The position numbers and the translations under genes were made by a program. Under the pieces are notes generated by a model. It made no database searches. It was not told where the DNA came from and saw nothing but the letters and a program-made list of their open reading frames with translations. From Molanna angustata (taxonomy: Eukaryota > Arthropoda > Insecta > Trichoptera > Molannidae), in assembly GCA_963576475.1 (NCBI GenBank), contig OY754979.1, forward strand, positions 29,289,078 to 29,353,077: 64,000 nucleotides of DNA, written 5' to 3'. Positions 54,381 through 63,610 of this stretch are shown here, in pieces (position 1 is the first letter of the stretch; each line of letters starts with the position of its first letter).

Positions 54381-56200
54381 ACTTCTTCTTCAGCTTCTGG
54401 ACGAAGGCCTCCTATATTTGCCTCCATGTCGTCCTATCCTGCTCAATCTGAAATCAGGACGTGCCAGCATATCTTTCTATAATATCATCCCTCCATCTCA
54501 GCTGCGGTCGCCCCACATTCTATTTGTCGGACAAGGTCTCCAAGTCAGCACTCTCTTGGTCGGACGAGGTCTCCAAGTCAGCACTCTCTTTGTTGGACGA
54601 GGTCTCCAAGTCAGCACTCTCTCTGTCGGACGAGGTTTCCAAGTCAGCACTCTCTATGTCGGACGAGGTCTCCAAGTCAGCACTCTCTTTGTCCGACGAG
54701 GTCTCCAAGTCAGCACTGTCTTTGTCGGACGAGGTCTCCAAGTCAGCACTCTCTTTGTTGGTCGAGGTCTCCAAGTCAGCACTCTCTTTGTCGGACGAGG
54801 TCTCCAAGTCAGCACTCTCTTTGTTGGACGAGGTCTCCAAGTCAGCACTCTCTCTGTTGGACGAGGTCTCAAGTCAGCACTCTCTTTGTCGGACGAGGTC
54901 TCCAAGTCAGCACTCTCTTTGTTGGACGAGGTCTCCAAGTCAGCACTCTCTTTGTTGGACGAGGTCTCCAAGTCAGCACTCTCTTTGTCGGACGATGTCT
55001 CCAAGTCAGCACTCTCTTTGTTGGACGAGGTCTCCAAGTCAGCACTCTCTCTGTCGGACGAGGTCTCCAAGTCAGCACTCTCTCTGTCGGACGAGGTCTC
55101 CAAGTCAGCACTCTCTTTGTCGGACGAGGTCTCCAAGTCAGCACTCTCTTTGTTGGTCGAGGTCTCCAAGTCAGCACTCTCTTTGTTGGACGAGGTCTCC
55201 AAGTCAGCACTCTCTTTGTCGGACGATGTCTCCAAGTCAGCACTCTCTTTGTTGGACGAGGTCTCCAAGTCAGCACTCTCTCTGTTGGACGAGGTCTCAA
55301 GTCAGCACTCTCTTTGTCGGACGAGGTCTCCAAGTCAGCACTCTCTTTGTTGGTCGAGGTCTCCAAGTCAGCACTCTCTTTGTTGGACGAGGTCTCCAAG
55401 TCAGCACTCTCTTTGTCGGACGATGTCTCCAAGTCAGCACTCTCTTTGTTGGACGAGGTCTCCAAGTCAGCACTCTCTCTGTCGGACGAGGTCTCCAAGT
55501 CAGCACTCTCTCTGTCGGACGAGGTCTCCAAGTCAGCACTCTCTTTGTCGGACGAGGTCTCCAAGTCAGCACTCTCTTTGTTGGTCGAGGTCTCCAAGTC
55601 AGCACTCTCTTTGTTGGACGAGGTCTCCAAGTCAGCACTCTCTTTGTCGGACGATGTCTCCAAGTCAGCACTCTCTTTGTTGGACGAGGTCTCCAAGTCA
55701 GCACTCTCTCTGTTGGACGAGGTCTCAAGTCAGCACTCTCTTTGTCGGACGAGGTCTCCAAGTCAGCACTCTCTTTGTTGGTCGAGGTCTCCAAGTCAGC
55801 ACTCTCTTTGTTGGACGAGGTCTCCAAGTCAGCACTCTCTTTGTCGGACGATGTCTCCAAGTCAGCACTCTCTTTGTTGGACGAGGTCTCCAAGTCAGCA
55901 CTCTCTCTGTCGGACGAGGTCTCCAAGTCAGCACTCTCTCTGTCGGACGAGGTCTCCAAGTCAGCACTCTCTTTGTTGGACGAGGTCTCCAAGTCAGCAC
56001 TCTCTTTGTAGGACGAGGTCTCCAAGTCAGCACTCTCTTTGTTGGACGAGGTCTCCAAGTCAGCACTCTCTTTGTCCCGCTCATTTCCATTTCAGAGTTG
56101 TCACACGGTGGATTATATCAGTTACTTTTGATCTATCTCTCACCGTTTCATTTCTTATTTTATTTTTAGTGATAGACTATAATATTATAGTTCTGTACAT
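54381..56200 (-). pseudogene. RTE-like retrotransposon copy with an expanded internal segment
   Basis: Same family as 4496-5250. In minus sense the right flank (56190-56078) reads SLKNKIRNETVRDRSKVTDI then IHRVTTLKWK-stop-AG, matching SLRDRIRNEEIRRRSKVTDI then AERVGRLKWQWAS of the other copy. The left flank (54522-54383) reads NVGRPQLRWRDDIIERYAGT and, after a stop, QDRTTWR...EAFVQKLKK, matching GVGRPQRRWTDDI...QDREKWK...EEAFIQQW. Between them lies the 33-bp array. A GAA tail is at 54381-54392. The residues expected between LKWQWA and the array (13 in the other copy) are missing and the frame shifts there. Confidence 0.85.
54523..56077 (-). repeat. 33-bp minisatellite of about 47 units born inside an RTE gene
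   Basis: The unit on the plus strand begins GTCTCCAAGTCAGCACTCTC and ends TTTGTCGGACGAG. In minus sense it encodes RVLTWRPRPTK, which aligns with KILNWRPYQNR (residues 205-215) of the RTE frame at 4509-5297. Common variants are TTGTCGG/TTGTTGG, GACGAG/GGTCGAG/GACGATG and TCTTTG/TCTCTG. A one-base deletion (GTCTCAAG for GTCTCCAAG) recurs at 54871, 55299 and 55727, exactly 428 bp apart (13 units minus one base), revealing a higher-order repeat. The long Ser- or Arg-rich frames on both strands here (for example 54418-56169 and 54869-55696) are translations of the array, not genes. Confidence 0.97.
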
Positions 56201-56488
56201 AGGTCTTTGAGTTACTGGCAGTTTCCTGGCACTTACATTATAATAGTACCTACCTATATACTTACATTATAATAGTACCTTTCTACATTGACACCTTCGG
56301 TAGACTTCTTAAAACTGCCTAGTTTCTGTGAGCCAACAAATAAGCTACAGCGCCCTTGGAGTGATCTTGTATCACTAAACGGCGCTTTATAAATTCTAAT
56401 TACTAAGTATTGTTTTTTTAGCCAGTGTTACTCTTCTCGTAACTAAGCAACTTGTTGTTAATGAAAATCAATGTTATACTATATTGAA
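56201..56488. other. Flank with a 30-bp duplication
   Basis: ACTTACATTATAATAGTACC occurs at 56232 and 56261. No gene. Confidence 0.5.
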
Positions 56489-56618
56489 CAGGGACGTGTC
56501 ATTTAGCTCAAGAAAAGATAACTCAATGTATGGAAGTGACAGTTGTCACGTGACTGGGAACTGTCACTTCCATACATTGAGACACGTTGACACGTTAAAT
56601 GACACGTTGTCTAGGAGG
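56489..56618. mobile_element. Palindromic MITE, diverged copy
   Basis: ACGTGTCATTTAGCTCAAGA, CAATGTATGGAAGTGACAGT and, mirrored, ACTGTCACTTCCATACATTG, AAATGACACGTTGTCTAGGA. Same element as 62297-62433. Confidence 0.85.
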
Positions 56619-57179
56619 ACTGATTGGAAAATACTTTCAAACTTAAACTATTATTAGTACCTACCTAATGGCAAAAAAAATGCGGGGGAGGAGTAGAAAA
56701 GGGGTTATTGGAGGTGGTAACAGAATGCTCTTATTGGATTTAAATATTTGAAATTAAACTATAGTTTTGATAAATTTTTGGGCTGCGCAGAATCCAAACT
56801 TTATGTTATTTGCTTCGTTGGTATATGCGCAACCGCCCCCCCCCCTCCACGACGAAAATAACGAATGCATGACTCTTTTCAATCGCAATAGTTGAAAAAA
56901 ATTATCAATAAAAAATATTCTTAATGATAGTTCTACAATTCAAATGACCGCTACGTTGACCAAAGATCGACATTTCTTTTACGACACACGTAATAACAGA
57001 AAACATTGTCATGCAATTTGTGCACATTTCTACTGTCGTATTAAAGGTTGAAATCGTGTAATTTCACGAGTGTGTATCACCTGGTATACACTCACACAAA
57101 CACTTCATCAAGCATTCATAAAAAAGTTCAATCAAAAATATTAACAAGGTTTTAACGATTAATAAGTCGTTGTATTGTT
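56619..57179. other. Intergenic, upstream of the candidate promoter
   Basis: Contains a C run (CCGCCCCCCCCCCTCC) at 56836 and no frame. Confidence 0.4.
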
Positions 57180-57600
57180 TTTACTTTATACGTAAATTTT
57201 CACGGTGTACGTTTCGATCCAATTTCCCCGTTCGTATATTGTTTGTCCATACTACGAGACGCTACATAGTTTCTCGGGAGATGGCTGTCTGCGCGCGAGC
57301 GAGATGCGCTCTGTCCCACATAGCGGCATCTCACTCGTCCCCTTTCGCGCCTTTATTCGCTCGTATCATAAGGCTCATATTGACGGCGCGGATTGGCGAT
57401 CTCATTGCGCGGGCACATTGTCGGTTGTCGGCCATCCCGCCAAATGAAGGGGAGAGAATTTTTCTTCTCTTCATAACATCTTTGCGCGCGAAGATGGTTG
57501 GACGTAGTGTTGTCACGTTTTTATTGATCGGAAATCGACCTTTTATCGATTTCTGATTTGACACCCACGCCAGGGAGGACATTTTTGAATATTATCATCG
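57180..57600 (+). promoter_or_regulatory. CpG-rich candidate promoter
   Basis: By far the most CpG-rich stretch of the 54-64 kb part: GATGGCTGTCTGCGCGCGAG, CGAGATGCGCTCTGTCCCAC, TTGACGGCGCGGATTGGCGA, TTGCGCGGGCACATTGTCGG, TTTGCGCGCGAAGATGG. It contains no repeat of the window. It is followed directly by a UTR-like stretch and a splice donor. Open frames on both strands (57170-57556, 57205-57447, 57331-57582) are side effects of the composition and look non-coding. A TATA box was not identified. Confidence 0.45.
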
Positions 57601-58102
57601 AACACTAATAGCATAGTCATCACGTCAATTCGAATATTTTCAAATTAAACATGTACTTACTTTGACCATCAGCGCGTCTCAACGATTTGTACATACTGCA
57701 TAAACGGATTTTTGTTTTTTTTCAAATAAGGAACATTTTTGTAAAAGTGACATTTCGTCTTCGTGTCGTGTGGAAGTTTTTATTTTGACATTTCAATCGT
57801 GAATTTGTGAAAATACGTCATAAACAATGTGTTGACAGCGGTGTTTTTAATTAACTGTTTTAAAGGATTGTGATAATTTAATTATGTGTCTTCTAATCGT
57901 GCCTTTAGTGTGATTTGGGTCATATTTTTGTGACAAACTGAGTCTTTTTCCTGATGTATTTCGGACAATGTTATTTTTTGTTTTCCCATGTATAAATAAC
58001 ATTCTTATCAGAAACCAAATGGATTGTTATTGAGTGAAAACTGTTTCGTATTGACATTTCGCGATATCGGTTTCGGAGGTTTTCGATGCAGTATCCTCGA
58101 TA
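57601..58102 (+). other. Candidate 5'UTR
   Basis: About 500 bp without repeats, with many T-rich words typical of insect leaders (TTCGTCTTCGTGTCGTGTGG, GTGAATTTGTGAAAATACG). It contains a short uORF at 58086-58103 (MQYPR) whose TAA overlaps the next ATG in the sequence TAATG. The transcription start is unknown. Confidence 0.4.
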
Positions 58103-58125
58103 ATGTTAAAGCTGTCATCCATCAG
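58103..58125 (+). CDS. Candidate first coding exon, continues outside the window
   Basis: ATG at 58103 starts MLKLSSI and runs into CATCAG|GTAACT, a strong splice donor at 58126. The coding part would be 23 nt (phase 2). The protein cannot be identified from seven residues. No matching acceptor with a convincing open exon was found up to 64000, so the first intron would be at least 5.9 kb and is filled with SINEs and LINE fragments. Confidence 0.38.
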
Positions 58126-58390
58126 GTAACTTTTTTATTAATGTATTCGTTGTACATATTGATAATATTTTTGCTTTTTGTTTTTTTTAATTAATTAGAT
58201 ACCTACATTACGCTTAGTTTTAAAAAATGCTACCTTCGTAGTAACGTTCTTTATAGGTACCTACGTACCTATCAATATGAATATTTTTTCTGCAAAAATA
58301 TCGTTTTACCTACAAATTAGCCAAGATTTTACTGCTGTTTTTTTGTTTAGATATGCTGGAGGTAGAAAAAAATATTTTATTTATTTTATG
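58126..58390 (+). other. Candidate intron start, nothing else seen
   Basis: AT-rich sequence after the donor GTAACT at 58126. Confidence 0.35.
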
Positions 58391-58393
58391 TAG

Positions 58394-58605
58394 CTTCTCG
58401 GGCAACTAACAGATGTTATGTCAAATAATTATTTAACACGCAACCAATAGGTAACAAGTTGTCACATTCTGGAGACTTACGATATTTATCGTCTCACAGA
58501 TCCAGATTGAAAACACTATTAAAAACTGTGACGCTACCGGCAATCGAACACGGGACCCTTGGATCAGCAGTCAGATACCTAACCTACTGAGCCACGTAAG
58601 AAAAC
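58394..58605 (-). mobile_element. tRNA-derived SINE, family B
   Basis: Reverse: ACGTGGCTCAGTAGGTTAGG, GGGTCCCGTGTTCGATTGCC, TTTTTAATAGTGTTTTCAAT, AAGTCTCCAGAATGTGACAA, GTTAGTTGCCCGAGAAGC; complete. Confidence 0.88.
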
Positions 58606-59535
58606 AAAGAGTTTTATGCGGTTCTCTCTGCCTACCCCGAATAATAAAACGACATAATGGAATGTACCTACATATGTATGTAGTTATATAAAAAATATTC
58701 AATTTTTCTTTAGTCTGTATTTTTTTTTCTTGGAATTTATACCAATGTTTATTTGAGTAGGTAGGTATATGAAAATTGTTTCCAAATTAATTTCATTTGT
58801 TTATTGCGAAATGGTTAGTAGGTATTTTGGTTTTGTTTAATATTGGATGTCTACTAAGTTAAGTATCCATTTTATTAATTAGAGTTTTTTTTATACAGAT
58901 AAAATTTATTAAGATAACTTACACTAATTATAAACCTATAATTTTTACCAAATTTTCCCCGTTTTTAGTAAGAGAAAAAGTCTTTCTTAATCCCAATTTA
59001 TGACATGATTCGCGCTCACTAGTCTCGGTGATATATTTCCTTAAAAAATATTCACCCGAAGTATTCGATATAAAACAGAATAACAGCTTGGAATTGAACT
59101 CATAATGCGGGAATAACAGAAATCAAACAACATATCACTTTTCCATGGCTGTGGTCGAATTATATCCGTGTACGTACCTATACGTTCCATGAACCTGCAA
59201 AACGCTTGTGATATAGGTAGGTACCTAGGAAATGAACGAAAAAGTGGCAAAAGTATTCCAGTACAAGGGTCGCAACTATTTCATGACACGGAACCTTGTG
59301 TTTTTTTATTATTTATAATGTACATAATTGTGCTAATGGGAGTTTACTGCCATAAGCCAATCTCTTTCAACCAATCCAAGCGAAGCCTCAAAACTTGCTC
59401 ATTTATGGAGAAACCCAAGAAAAAAAATATACATATTTATTGATTATCTTAACACTTGGAGGACACGAATAAGGAAATTACACGTAATTATTGAGACGAA
59501 AATTTTACCATCGAGGTACCTACCTACCAGCATAG
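58606..59535. other. Intergenic with a LINE 3' hairpin
   Basis: 59300-59380 holds an antisense LINE 3' module (GTTTACTGCCATAAGCCAAT, CTCTTTCAACCAATCC). 58615-58640 has the TGCCTACCCC non-LTR terminal phrase. The frames 59041-59250 and 59168-59443 have no motif. Confidence 0.4.
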
Positions 59536-59539
59536 AATA

Positions 59540-59745
59540 GTGCTTCAACTATTGTCCGTATGAGATGGATAATCGAAAATACGACAGGCAAAATTACATC
59601 TTACATAATTCAGCTGTGAGGTTCACTATCCATTCTGAATATTGACTTTTTAGGTGAGACAAGACTTGTGTTGTGCTTCCATCTATAAGGTAATGAACAC
59701 CCGCACACCTGTCGCTGGTTACCCCACGTTGTAAGATTTTCCGTG
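59540..59745 (-). repeat. Family X copy
   Basis: Reverse: CACGGAAAATCTTACAACGT, GGGGTAACCAGCGACAGGTG, TATTCAGAATGGATAGTGAA, ATTTTCGATTATCCATCTC. Confidence 0.68.
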
Positions 59746-59849
59746 ATGGCATGTAGGTATATTCAGACAAAACATACCGTGACCATGGTACGACCATCTG
59801 AACGATATCCTGAAAAAGGGAAACGTAAAAGAAGCTTGAACAACAACCG

Positions 59850-59965
59850 AGCATGTATAAATGAGACGACGCGTAAATACGTAGATACGTGCCAAGATTG
59901 AAAAATGTGGCGTCCGGTTCACTTTGCCTACCCCGTGAAGGACATGGCGTGTTGGTATGTACCTA
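59850..59965 (+). repeat. Non-LTR 3' end fragment
   Basis: GGCGTCCGGTTCACTTTGCC, TACCCCGTGAAGGACATGGC, GTGTTGGTATGTACC; same family as 35770. Confidence 0.5.
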
Positions 59966-60554
59966 TTTATTTATTTTATTTATTTATTCAAATCCACAAT
60001 AACCATACATTTTTTTTTGCAACAATACAATAGTGAAACATAGTACCTACCTACAACAAAAAATAAGAAAAATAGACAATTTAGTATATTATGTTGGCAC
60101 TGACAAAAAGAATTCAATAAATCAGTACCAACATCCAGTGGATATGAACTATTCCACTAAGCAGTGCTTGTGTCGGAATAGCTTTCTATTCATTTTAACT
60201 GACGCAGTCCATACTTATTTTTTTTATTTTTTATTTTATTTCATTTTCGGGAAATTTACAGTATAATAACATTTATTATATAGATGCATTAGTATAATAC
60301 TAAAACCAATAACAAATTTCCACATTATTAACAATAAATTTTGACTGCTGTGCTTACATACTTAAAGCTACATATGAAAAATATTTAAATCTGAATGCTA
60401 GTGCATGAGTGTATGTATGTGTGTACGTATGAGTGTAAGGATGTGTATATGTGTGTGAATGTGTCTATATAAGTGAAAGAGAGAACATATAGGTACCCGC
60501 AAGCTCATATAGTTTACTCCGTTCAATCTTGATTTTTCAATCATCCAGTGAAAT
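59966..60554. other. AT-rich; possible antisense LINE tail
   Basis: TTTATTTATTTTATTTATTT at 59965 would be a reverse A-tail. 60390-60470 is a GT-rich GTGTATGTATGTGTGTACG region. No gene. Confidence 0.4.
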
Positions 60555-61010
60555 TCAATCATTATAACTTGAACTGATGGCAGCAGAAAATGAATTAGGT
60601 CCTAAAAGAAAAATATCGACATCCAGATGTTCGTGATTATAAATGTTCATCATGTGAGGGGTATGAGGGGTGCGTTTTTCGTGTAAGTATTATTACGGTG
60701 CGGTAGGTATGTGAAACAAAAATGGGCTTCGCGTACGACGCGATGGGACGTGTGTTGGTTGAAGGAGAGAAGCTCCGTAATTTGAGGATAGTCAATTGCA
60801 TTGTGTATGATGTTATACAATGTTTTCATATCAACCAAAGATCGTCTCTGTTCCAACGTAAGGATTTTGTGATACAATGTTGCATCCCTATAAGTGGAAA
60901 ATTCTGTGTGTTCTCTGTAATTCAAGTGTTTTATAAATATATGTTGGATTCTCTCTATGCGTGCTTTCTCTCTATGTAGGTATCCCATTATGCCTAACAC
61001 ACAATTATAA
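60555..61010 (-). pseudogene. Jockey-like reverse transcriptase C-terminus, antisense
   Basis: The minus strand reads MLGIMGYLHREKARIERIQH, IFIKHLNYREHTEFSTYRDA, LTLEQRRSLVDMKTLYNIIH, NAIDYPQITELLSFNQHTSH and TYTKNAPLIPLT, then, after a one-base frameshift near 60653, HMMNIYNHEHLDVDIF and a stop at 60555. Paralogue of 47967-48253. RR.L.DM..LY.I..N.ID is the shared core. Confidence 0.8.
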
Positions 61011-61885
61011 CTATCATAAAATCAAACATATCAATTATAATATACAGCTATAAAATCACGGTTTTAAATCATTTCATAATTTAAAAAAATATATTCTCAA
61101 TGTTCATTCTACCTTTGTTGAGAATCCAAAAAGATAGTTTATTTTTCATAGCACTCAGTGACTTTATATTACATATCTCAAAACCATTTAATTCTTTTGT
61201 AAATATGTTTAAAATACGAGGTAAAATAAAACGTGGTATGAGTTCTGGGGATGTGTAAAAATCTGTATCTAATATTGTAGAATTTTCAACTCGTTTTTTC
61301 TACTGTAAGTAAATAATGCGAATTGCTGAGAAGTATAATAAATAATCTAGGAATATTGTATAAAATTATTTATATGGTATTTGTAAATATTTCTACATTT
61401 CTACCAATTAAAAAAAATGTTTTATGTAAATAAATAGCTTGGGTAGAATTGAAATGTAATCATAACTACATATTTACCATACACACAACAACAATGTAAA
61501 ATAATGTCAATATTATAACAATTAAAAATGTTTAACAAAAGTATACCAACATAGGTAAGTTATTTAATAATTTCATACCAACCTAAATATTTCCGTAAAA
61601 AATGTCGTATTATAAACATATCTTCGTGAACCTCATAATTGAATGGATGAAGGAAAAGAAAATATATATTATATCAAAAATTATATAATCAAATTATATA
61701 TTATACTATCAAAAGAGATTCTACGATACAATGGAATGATGTTTCGCCTTGTAGAGGCCTTGTACACTTTGCACAGTGCCTTGTCAACAGAAACTACATA
61801 AATTAAAATATTAAAAAAACTGTATGTTGGTCCCAATATAAAGTAAAAACACAAAAAAATGTTGGAAAAACACAAAAATAATAAA
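61011..61885. other. AT-rich intergenic, nothing assigned
   Basis: No repeat or gene recognised. Confidence 0.45.
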
Positions 61886-61889
61886 ATAA

Positions 61890-62052
61890 GGTAGGCGGTT
61901 TTGTAAATATGGAATATGTAACATTGTGATAAAACTTTCAGAATACAATCTCAGCATGATACTAGTTGATAATCTGCAATAAAAAATAGCCTTGAAAATT
62001 GCGAAATCATAATAACTCCCCACTATATCCCCTTGGGTTAGTGAGGAGTAAA
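61890..62052 (-). repeat. Family Y, 5' end only
   Basis: Reverse: TACTCCTCACTAACCCAAGG, GGATATAGTGGGGAGTTATT, ATCAACTAGTATCATGCTGA. Frame 61811-62023 lies in it. Confidence 0.75.
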
Positions 62053-62221
62053 AATACTAAAATTATTTATATTGACCGAAGAACTTATTTGGAAGAATAG
62101 GTACCTACCTTTATAAAAACCCTAAACTTCCAGTAAATTTAAACAAATTAATTGTTGAAACGTTTTTCGACTTTCGTCAAATTAAAAGTAAATTAATAAA
62201 AATAAAACAATTAAAATAAAT

Positions 62222-62520
62222 TAGATGGGTGATGGCAGAGCGGTTAGCGCGCTGAATTCGTAATCCAGTGGCCGCGAGTTCGAATCCTGCCACCCCCCCC
62301 CCTAGACAACGTGTCATTTAGCTCAAGAAAATATAACTCAATGTATGGAAGTGACAGTTGTCACGTGACTGGCGACTATCACTTCCATACATTATTTATT
62401 TTTTTGAGCTAAATGACACGTTGTCTAGGGGGGCTCGACCGATTTCGTTCACATAGTACAAGCATTTATGCTTAGTTTAGATAATGTATGAGGATATATA
62501 ATATGTATTTGTAAGAAGGA
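62222..62520 (+). mobile_element. tRNA-derived SINE, family A, split by a palindromic MITE
   Basis: Head GATGGCAGAGCGGTTAGCGC, GGCCGCGAGTTCGAATCCTG; then a 137-bp palindrome; then the body resumes with CTCGACCGATTTCGTTCACA and AGTACAAGCATTTATGCTTA. Confidence 0.88.
62297..62433. mobile_element. 137-bp palindromic MITE inserted in a SINE
   Basis: CCCCCCTAGACAACGTGTCA, TTTAGCTCAA, AATGTATGGAAGTGACAGT mirrored by ACTATCACTTCCATACATT, TTGAGCTAAATGACACGTTG and TCTAGGGGGG. Arms are nearly perfect for 60 bp. There is no open frame. The C/G-run termini merge with a 10-C run in the target, so the duplication is ambiguous. Confidence 0.92.
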
Positions 62521-62590
62521 CTAATTCATTCTTTAAAAAAAAACATTTGTCTTTTTTGTAATAACCTCACTTCATGGGCGCTTTGAATAG

Positions 62591-62770
62591 TTTACACGTT
62601 TTTGAGAGACTCGCGGAAGAAGTGAATTTTCAGGTGTTTCCTGAATAGGGCTAAGTAGTCGATCCGCCTAAGTTTAGGTGGTAGTTTATTCGTCGAGGCT
62701 GGTCCAGCCACAGCAAAGCACGATCACCGAAGGACATGGTATTAACTCTATTTGGTGAACTTGCCAATCA
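62591..62770 (-). pseudogene. Non-LTR reverse transcriptase C-terminus, antisense
   Basis: The minus strand reads NTMSFGDRAL, then in a shifted frame FAVAGPASTNKLPPKLRRID, YLALFRKHLKIHFFRESLKN and V-stop. RSFGDRA..VA.P...N.LP..LR....L..F...LK.HLF is the common C-terminal motif of CR1/L2/Jockey-type elements. One frameshift; dead. Confidence 0.72.
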
Positions 62771-62911
62771 TGGATGTGGACTTAATTCAAAGTCTATTTT
62801 ATGCGTGGCTGTGGAGAGTTTGGTGAAAGGTTTGGTTTGTTTGGTGAACTAAGCATTGAAAAAAATTGAGGAGACCTCAAACTTTACCTTTATTTGAAAT
62901 AAATCCTTTGC

Positions 62912-63110
62912 CGACCGCCGTGGCGCAGTTGGTAAGCCTCGTCTGTGGGGTCATCCTGGGTTCGATTCCCAGCAGAAGAGAAATTTATTTAATTTCATTA
63001 CTCACGCAATACTTGCTTCTCTGGGCTCGTAAGAAATTGCCATATGACAATAAACTCGCCACTTTGTCAGGGTGCAAGGAAGTGTTTATTATTTATTGTT
63101 ATCATGAAAT
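62912..63110 (+). mobile_element. tRNA-derived SINE, family C
   Basis: CCGTGGCGCAGTTGGTAAGC (A box), CTGGGTTCGATTCCCAGC (B box), then AAATTTATTTAATTTCATTA and AATTGCCATATGACAATAAA, CTCGCCACTTTGTC. Only one copy in the window; the tRNA-like head has a poor D arm and no acceptor stem. Confidence 0.65.
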
Positions 63111-63460
63111 AACAATGATATATTATAATTTCAAATAAAAGAATATGGGTAACAGTTTCTTCCAGGGTTTCTATGAATGCGAGTGTTATCGCCATTGTTC
63201 TTTAGGTTTCTTCTGCATATTGTATTTTTAGGCTGTCATCTGTTTTGTGAACTTTTTACTGTGTAGGTTGATAAATAATTAATATTTTTACTGTAAATTT
63301 TTTTTTTAAGGTTGATATGTACCTACATATTTTATTGTTAATTTTTATGTATTTGTTATATTATGTTGCATTGTAAAATTTAATAACTTTACAAACTTTA
63401 TTGATAGTTGCTTCGGAACAGGCTATGTCTAGTGAAGCAGTTATCTTTAGTATATTTTCT
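63111..63460. other. AT-rich intergenic
   Basis: Nothing recognised. Confidence 0.45.
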
Positions 63461-63464
63461 TTAT

Positions 63465-63610
63465 TATATTGTTCTTCTTCTTCTTCTTCGTTTAGTAGAC
63501 CTAGTTGGTCTGTTCTTCAGAAACTATGCCTCCTGGGATGACGAAGTCCAGCTATCCTTCCATCTCTTGGGTGGTCTACCGGGTAGGCGGTGGCCAGAAG
63601 GAATTTCATT
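63465..63610 (-). pseudogene. RTE-like 3' terminus, antisense
   Basis: The minus strand reads LPGRPPKRWKDSWTSSSQEA-stop then FLKNRPTRSTK followed by a GAA tail (reverse of TTCTTCTTCTTCTTCTTCG at 63474). GRPP.RW.D is the conserved post-RT motif. Confidence 0.65.

Noticed and set aside
54418..56169. 583- and 516-residue Ser/Leu/Val-rich plus frames and Arg/Thr-rich minus frames
   Set aside because: All are translations of the 33-bp array in different frames; the real origin is RTE coding DNA on the minus strand.
57170..57582. Overlapping frames of 128, 80 and 83 codons on both strands
   Set aside because: CpG-rich composition removes stops in all frames; residue content is arginine/alanine/isoleucine noise and the region fits a promoter better.
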